This document shows positions 61,419 to 64,000 of a DNA stretch of 64,000 nt, piece after piece. Both the position numbers and the translations under genes were made by a program. The DNA is taken from the NCBI RefSeq assembly GCF_000503215.1, contig NZ_AYTD01000013.1:920009-984008 (forward strand), read 5' to 3'. Under the pieces are notes generated by a model. That model saw only the letters and a program-made list of their open reading frames with translations. It made no database searches and was not told where the DNA came from. Positions within the stretch are counted from its first letter, which is position 1. Each line of letters begins with the position of its first letter. This DNA is from Pseudomonas canadensis (lineage in GTDB: Bacteria; Pseudomonadota; Gammaproteobacteria; Pseudomonadales; Pseudomonadaceae).

Positions 61419-62147
61419 TTACAGCGCCAGGCCGACCAGAACCGCGACTTCCAGCAGCTCCAGCAAGGCGCCTGCGGTATCGCCCGTGGTGCCACCCAGC
61501 CGATTGACCATCAGTTGGCGCAGCCCCAGGAAGCAGATCACAGCGAGCAGTACAGCCATCCCGCCACTGAAGCCGCCAATGAGGATGCAGGCCAGACCAC
61601 TGAGGATCAGTACCTGTTGGCCGACAATTCTCGGTAAATGATCCGACAATGCCTGGCCCAATCCACCGGCACGCACATAACGCGTGGTGAGAAACAGTGC
61701 CAGCATCGAGGCGCGGCCGATCAGCGGCGCCAGGATCAGTGCCGCGCCGTTGTGTTGCTCAATCAAGGCTACCAACGCAGTGAATTTGAGCAGCAGCACC
61801 AACCCGAGGGTGACTACGGCAATCGGCCCGCTACGTGGGTCCTTCATGATTGTCAGCGTACGCTCGCGGTCGCCAAAACCGCCGAGCCAGGCATCGGCGC
61901 TGTCCGCCAATCCGTCCAGGTGCAGGCCACCACTGAGCAACACCCAGGCCGCCAGCAGCAGTGCGGCATGCAGCAACAACGGCGCGCCCATCAATACCGA
62001 ATTCAAGCCCCACAACAGCACACCGAACAACACACCCACGACCGGATAAAACAGCAGTGAACGCCCCAATTCCTGAGGCTGCGGCATACCCGGCAAGCGA
62101 ATCGGCAAACTGCTGAGAAACTGCAGGGCGATCCAGAAGGGCAACAT
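61419..62147 (-). CDS. cobS: adenosylcobinamide-GDP ribazoletransferase CobS
   Basis: 242 residues with six or seven membrane helices. Motif GGLHLDGLADSADAWLGGFGDRERTLTIMKDPRSGPIAV is the CobS signature. The enzyme joins adenosylcobinamide-GDP with alpha-ribazole to complete adenosylcobalamin. It is the last gene of the overlapping cob group, 2 bp after the phosphatase. AAGGGG precedes the ATG. Confidence 0.97.
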   Translation of the reverse strand: MLPFWIALQFLSSLPIRLPGMPQPQELGRSLLFYPVVGVLFGVLLWGLNSVLMGAPLLLHAALLLAAWVLLSGGLHLDGLADSADAWLGGFGDRERTLTIMKDPRSGPIAVVTLGLVLLLKFTALVALIEQHNGAALILAPLIGRASMLALFLTTRYVRAGGLGQALSDHLPRIVGQQVLILSGLACILIGGFSGGMAVLLAVICFLGLRQLMVNRLGGTTGDTAGALLELLEVAVLVGLAL

Positions 62148-62149
62148 GT

Positions 62150-62725
62150 CTAAACCCCTTCCTTCAGGGCGCCGTCAGCGGCGACGTACAGACTGAACAA
62201 CCCGCCATGGCCCACTTCGACGTTCAGCAATTGCTCCCTCGGCAAACCACGCGCTCGCGCCAGTAGCAGACGCATGACACCGCCATGACTGATCAACAAC
62301 ACACGCTCACCGGCATAGGCCTGATGCAAGCGTGCGACAGCGCCCAGGACCCGGTCGGAAAAAGCGCTGACCGGCTCCCCCTCCGGTGGTGTAAAGCGGT
62401 AGGGATCAGCCCAGAACAACCCAAGCCCTTCGGCGTCGGTCTCCATCAAGGCCGCCGCGCTCTGCCCTTCCCAGGCACCGAAGTGCAACTCTTGCAGATC
62501 CTTTTCCAGGGTCACCGGCAGCTTCAGTTGAGCCCCCAACTCCTCGGCAAACCGCGCGCAGCGTTGCAGCGGTGAGCTGACCAGTCGGTCCCACGGCCCC
62601 TGTTCCATCACGGCCGCGCGCATCTGCGCCCAGCCGTTGGCGGTGAGTGCATCATCCAGACTGCCGCGCAGGCCGCCGCCCAGCTCGGTTTCGCCGTGAC
62701 GCAGCAGGTCCAGGCGCAGGGTCAT
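62150..62725 (-). CDS. cobC: alpha-ribazole-5'-phosphate phosphatase (CobC-type)
   Basis: 191 residues from the ATG at 62725 ([12 protein letters not shown]); a longer frame to 62929 overlaps cobT and is rejected. Histidine phosphatase fold: RHGE (9-12) and a later HGG ([13 protein letters not shown]). In the cobalamin pathway it removes phosphate from alpha-ribazole phosphate. It overlaps the end of cobT by 4 bp and is followed by cobS 2 bp later. Function is inferred from the context; a general phosphatase role is possible. Confidence 0.9.
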   Translation of the reverse strand: MTLRLDLLRHGETELGGGLRGSLDDALTANGWAQMRAAVMEQGPWDRLVSSPLQRCARFAEELGAQLKLPVTLEKDLQELHFGAWEGQSAAALMETDAEGLGLFWADPYRFTPPEGEPVSAFSDRVLGAVARLHQAYAGERVLLISHGGVMRLLLARARGLPREQLLNVEVGHGGLFSLYVAADGALKEGV

Positions 62726-63777
62726 GCCGGGCGGTCTGCCACGGCGGCTTCGGCGAAGGTCGCCATCTGCCCGTGCAATGCACACGCCAGACGCACCACC
62801 GGAACCGCCAACGCCGCGCCACTGCCTTCGCCCAAGCGCAGGCCCAGTTCCAGAAGCGGCTGCGCGTCGAGGCTTTGCAACACATGGCGATGACCCGGCT
62901 CGGCGCCGCGATGACCGAACAGCAGCCATTCACGGCATGCCGGGTTCAAGCGTGTCGCGACCAGCGCCGCAACGGTGCAGATAAAGCCATCCACCAGCAC
63001 CACGATGCCGTCCTGGGCGCAGGCCAGGTATGCGCCCACCAGCGCAGCAATTTCAAAGCCGCCCAGATTGAACAGCGTCTGCAACGCATCAGCACGCTGA
63101 CCGGCGTGCAGCGCCAGGGCACGCTCGATCACGGCCACCTTGTGGCTGACGCCTTGGGCATTCAAACCCGTACCGGGCCCCGTGAGATCACTGACCTGAC
63201 AATCGAGCAAAGCACACGCCAGCGCACTGGCGGCGGTGGTGTTGCCGATGCCCATCTCACCGCCGATAAACAGCTGCGCCCCGCTCGCCAATGCACGTCG
63301 CACACTGTCGCGGCCGGCTTGCAGGGCGAGCTGCCCCTGTGCCTCGGTCATCGCCGGACCGTTGACGAAATTGGCGGTGCCCGCGCCGATATTCAGGTGA
63401 CGCACACCGGGCAGGTCCAGAGACGGCGTGACCGTGCCGAGGTCGACCACTTCCAGCTGTGCGTCCAGCTGCCGCGCCAACACACTGATGGCCGCACCAC
63501 CGCTGACAAAGTTGAGCAGCATCTGCCCCGTGACTTCCTGAGGAAACGCCGACACGCCTTCCGCGACCACGCCGTGGTCACCGGCGAAGATGGCAATCCA
63601 CACGTGATCCACCAAAGGTTTGACCTGGCCCTGCATGCCCGCCAATTGCACCGCCAGCGCCTCCAGCTGGCCGAGGGAGCCGGCCGGCTTGGTCAATTGC
63701 TGCTGGCGTGCCAGAGCGTGTTCATACGCTTGCACGTCGATCGCCTTACAAGGGTTGAACCACCAGGTATCAGTCAT
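62722..63777 (-). CDS. cobT: nicotinate-nucleotide-dimethylbenzimidazole phosphoribosyltransferase CobT
   Basis: 351 residues from the ATG at 63777 ([21 protein letters not shown]). Motifs [50 protein letters not shown] and [14 protein letters not shown] identify CobT, which makes alpha-ribazole phosphate. The C-terminal catalytic Glu region ([27 protein letters not shown]) is intact. It overlaps cobU(P) by 4 bp and cobC by 4 bp. Confidence 0.97.
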   Translation of the reverse strand: MTDTWWFNPCKAIDVQAYEHALARQQQLTKPAGSLGQLEALAVQLAGMQGQVKPLVDHVWIAIFAGDHGVVAEGVSAFPQEVTGQMLLNFVSGGAAISVLARQLDAQLEVVDLGTVTPSLDLPGVRHLNIGAGTANFVNGPAMTEAQGQLALQAGRDSVRRALASGAQLFIGGEMGIGNTTAASALACALLDCQVSDLTGPGTGLNAQGVSHKVAVIERALALHAGQRADALQTLFNLGGFEIAALVGAYLACAQDGIVVLVDGFICTVAALVATRLNPACREWLLFGHRGAEPGHRHVLQSLDAQPLLELGLRLGEGSGAALAVPVVRLACALHGQMATFAEAAVADRPA

Positions 63778-64000
63778 AACGCAGTACCTTTCAAAGTCAG
63801 GGGCAGGCCGGCAACCGTCAGGACAACACGCTGACAGCGCTCGGCCAAGGCTTGATGCAGCCAACCGGCTTCATCCACATAGCGGCGAGTCAATTCGCCC
63901 AGCGGCACGACACCCAGACCGGTCTCGTTGCTGACAAAAATGATTTCACCCGGCAGCGTGGCCAGGGTTTCCAGCAATTGATCGCGCTCAGCGGCCAGAC
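63774..64000 (-). CDS. cobU: adenosylcobinamide kinase/guanylyltransferase CobU/CobP (3' part)
   Basis: About 75 C-terminal residues; the gene continues past the window edge. Sequence [71 protein letters not shown] is the typical CobU/CobP C-terminus ([11 protein letters not shown]). The enzyme phosphorylates and guanylates adenosylcobinamide. Its stop overlaps the cobT start (ATGA). Confidence 0.93.
   Translation of the reverse strand, partial: LAAERDQLLETLATLPGEIIFVSNETGLGVVPLGELTRRYVDEAGWLHQALAERCQRVVLTVAGLPLTLKGTAL

Overview
The window is a Gram-negative, GC-rich chromosomal segment from a fluorescent Pseudomonas, most likely of the P. fluorescens group. The evidence is the FleQ/FleSR flagellar hierarchy, the hptB-hsbR-hsbA module inside the flagellar locus, phhRABC, a PlpD-type patatin, and repeated REP pairs of the form GTAGGAGC(G/C)(A/G)GCTTGC...GCAAGC...GCTCCTAC. 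This placement is inferred from remembered gene families and synteny, not from a database search.

Layout. Positions 1-503 hold a fragment end and two tandem cold-shock-domain genes. Positions 632-35221 are a flagellar supercluster, almost all on the minus strand. In transcription order from the right it contains flgFGHIJKL, a lone ketoacyl-ACP synthase III gene, fliC-flaG-fliD, fliS-fliT, fleQ, fleSR, fliEFGHIJ, hsbA-hsbR-hptB, fliK and fliLMNOPQR-flhB. Five sigma54-type promoters (GG-N10-GC) lie before fliL, fliK, fliE, fleS and flgF, and one sigma28-type promoter lies before fliC. This matches the known hierarchy in which FleQ with RpoN drives early genes, FleSR drives intermediate genes, and FliA drives flagellin. 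flgABCDE, flhA, flhF, fleN, fliA and the che genes are not in the window, so the locus is split relative to P. aeruginosa.

Positions 35549-39810 carry phhR (minus) divergent from phhA-phhB-phhC (plus), for phenylalanine and tyrosine catabolism. Positions 39901-49794 carry housekeeping and accessory genes: a metallophosphoesterase, an AraC regulator, a DMT exporter, a SelW-like redox protein, the PlpD patatin autotransporter, a MarR regulator, RecQ, a UPF0149 protein and a DUF454 protein. Positions 49868-53338 encode a solute-symporter/PAS/kinase/receiver protein resembling MxtR. RmuC, a Sel1-like protein, small membrane and hypothetical proteins, and a FadL-type porin follow. Next are a glutathione-peroxidase-like protein and an MFS exporter with its MarR regulator and a tiny coupled membrane ORF. 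The window ends in an overlapping cobalamin operon, cobU(P)-cobT-cobC-cobS, cut by the right edge.

The most unusual object is a ~763-bp inverted-repeat element (7533-8295) filling the hptB-fliK gap. Each ~290-bp arm contains a predicted three-way-junction fold. The two arms differ at many paired positions, yet pairing is kept by compensatory changes and the loops and junction bases are nearly constant. A REP pair sits at the element's centre. The element ends 24 bp upstream of the fliK sigma54 promoter and supplies a false in-frame ATG for fliK. No rRNA, tRNA, CRISPR array or complete insertion sequence was seen.
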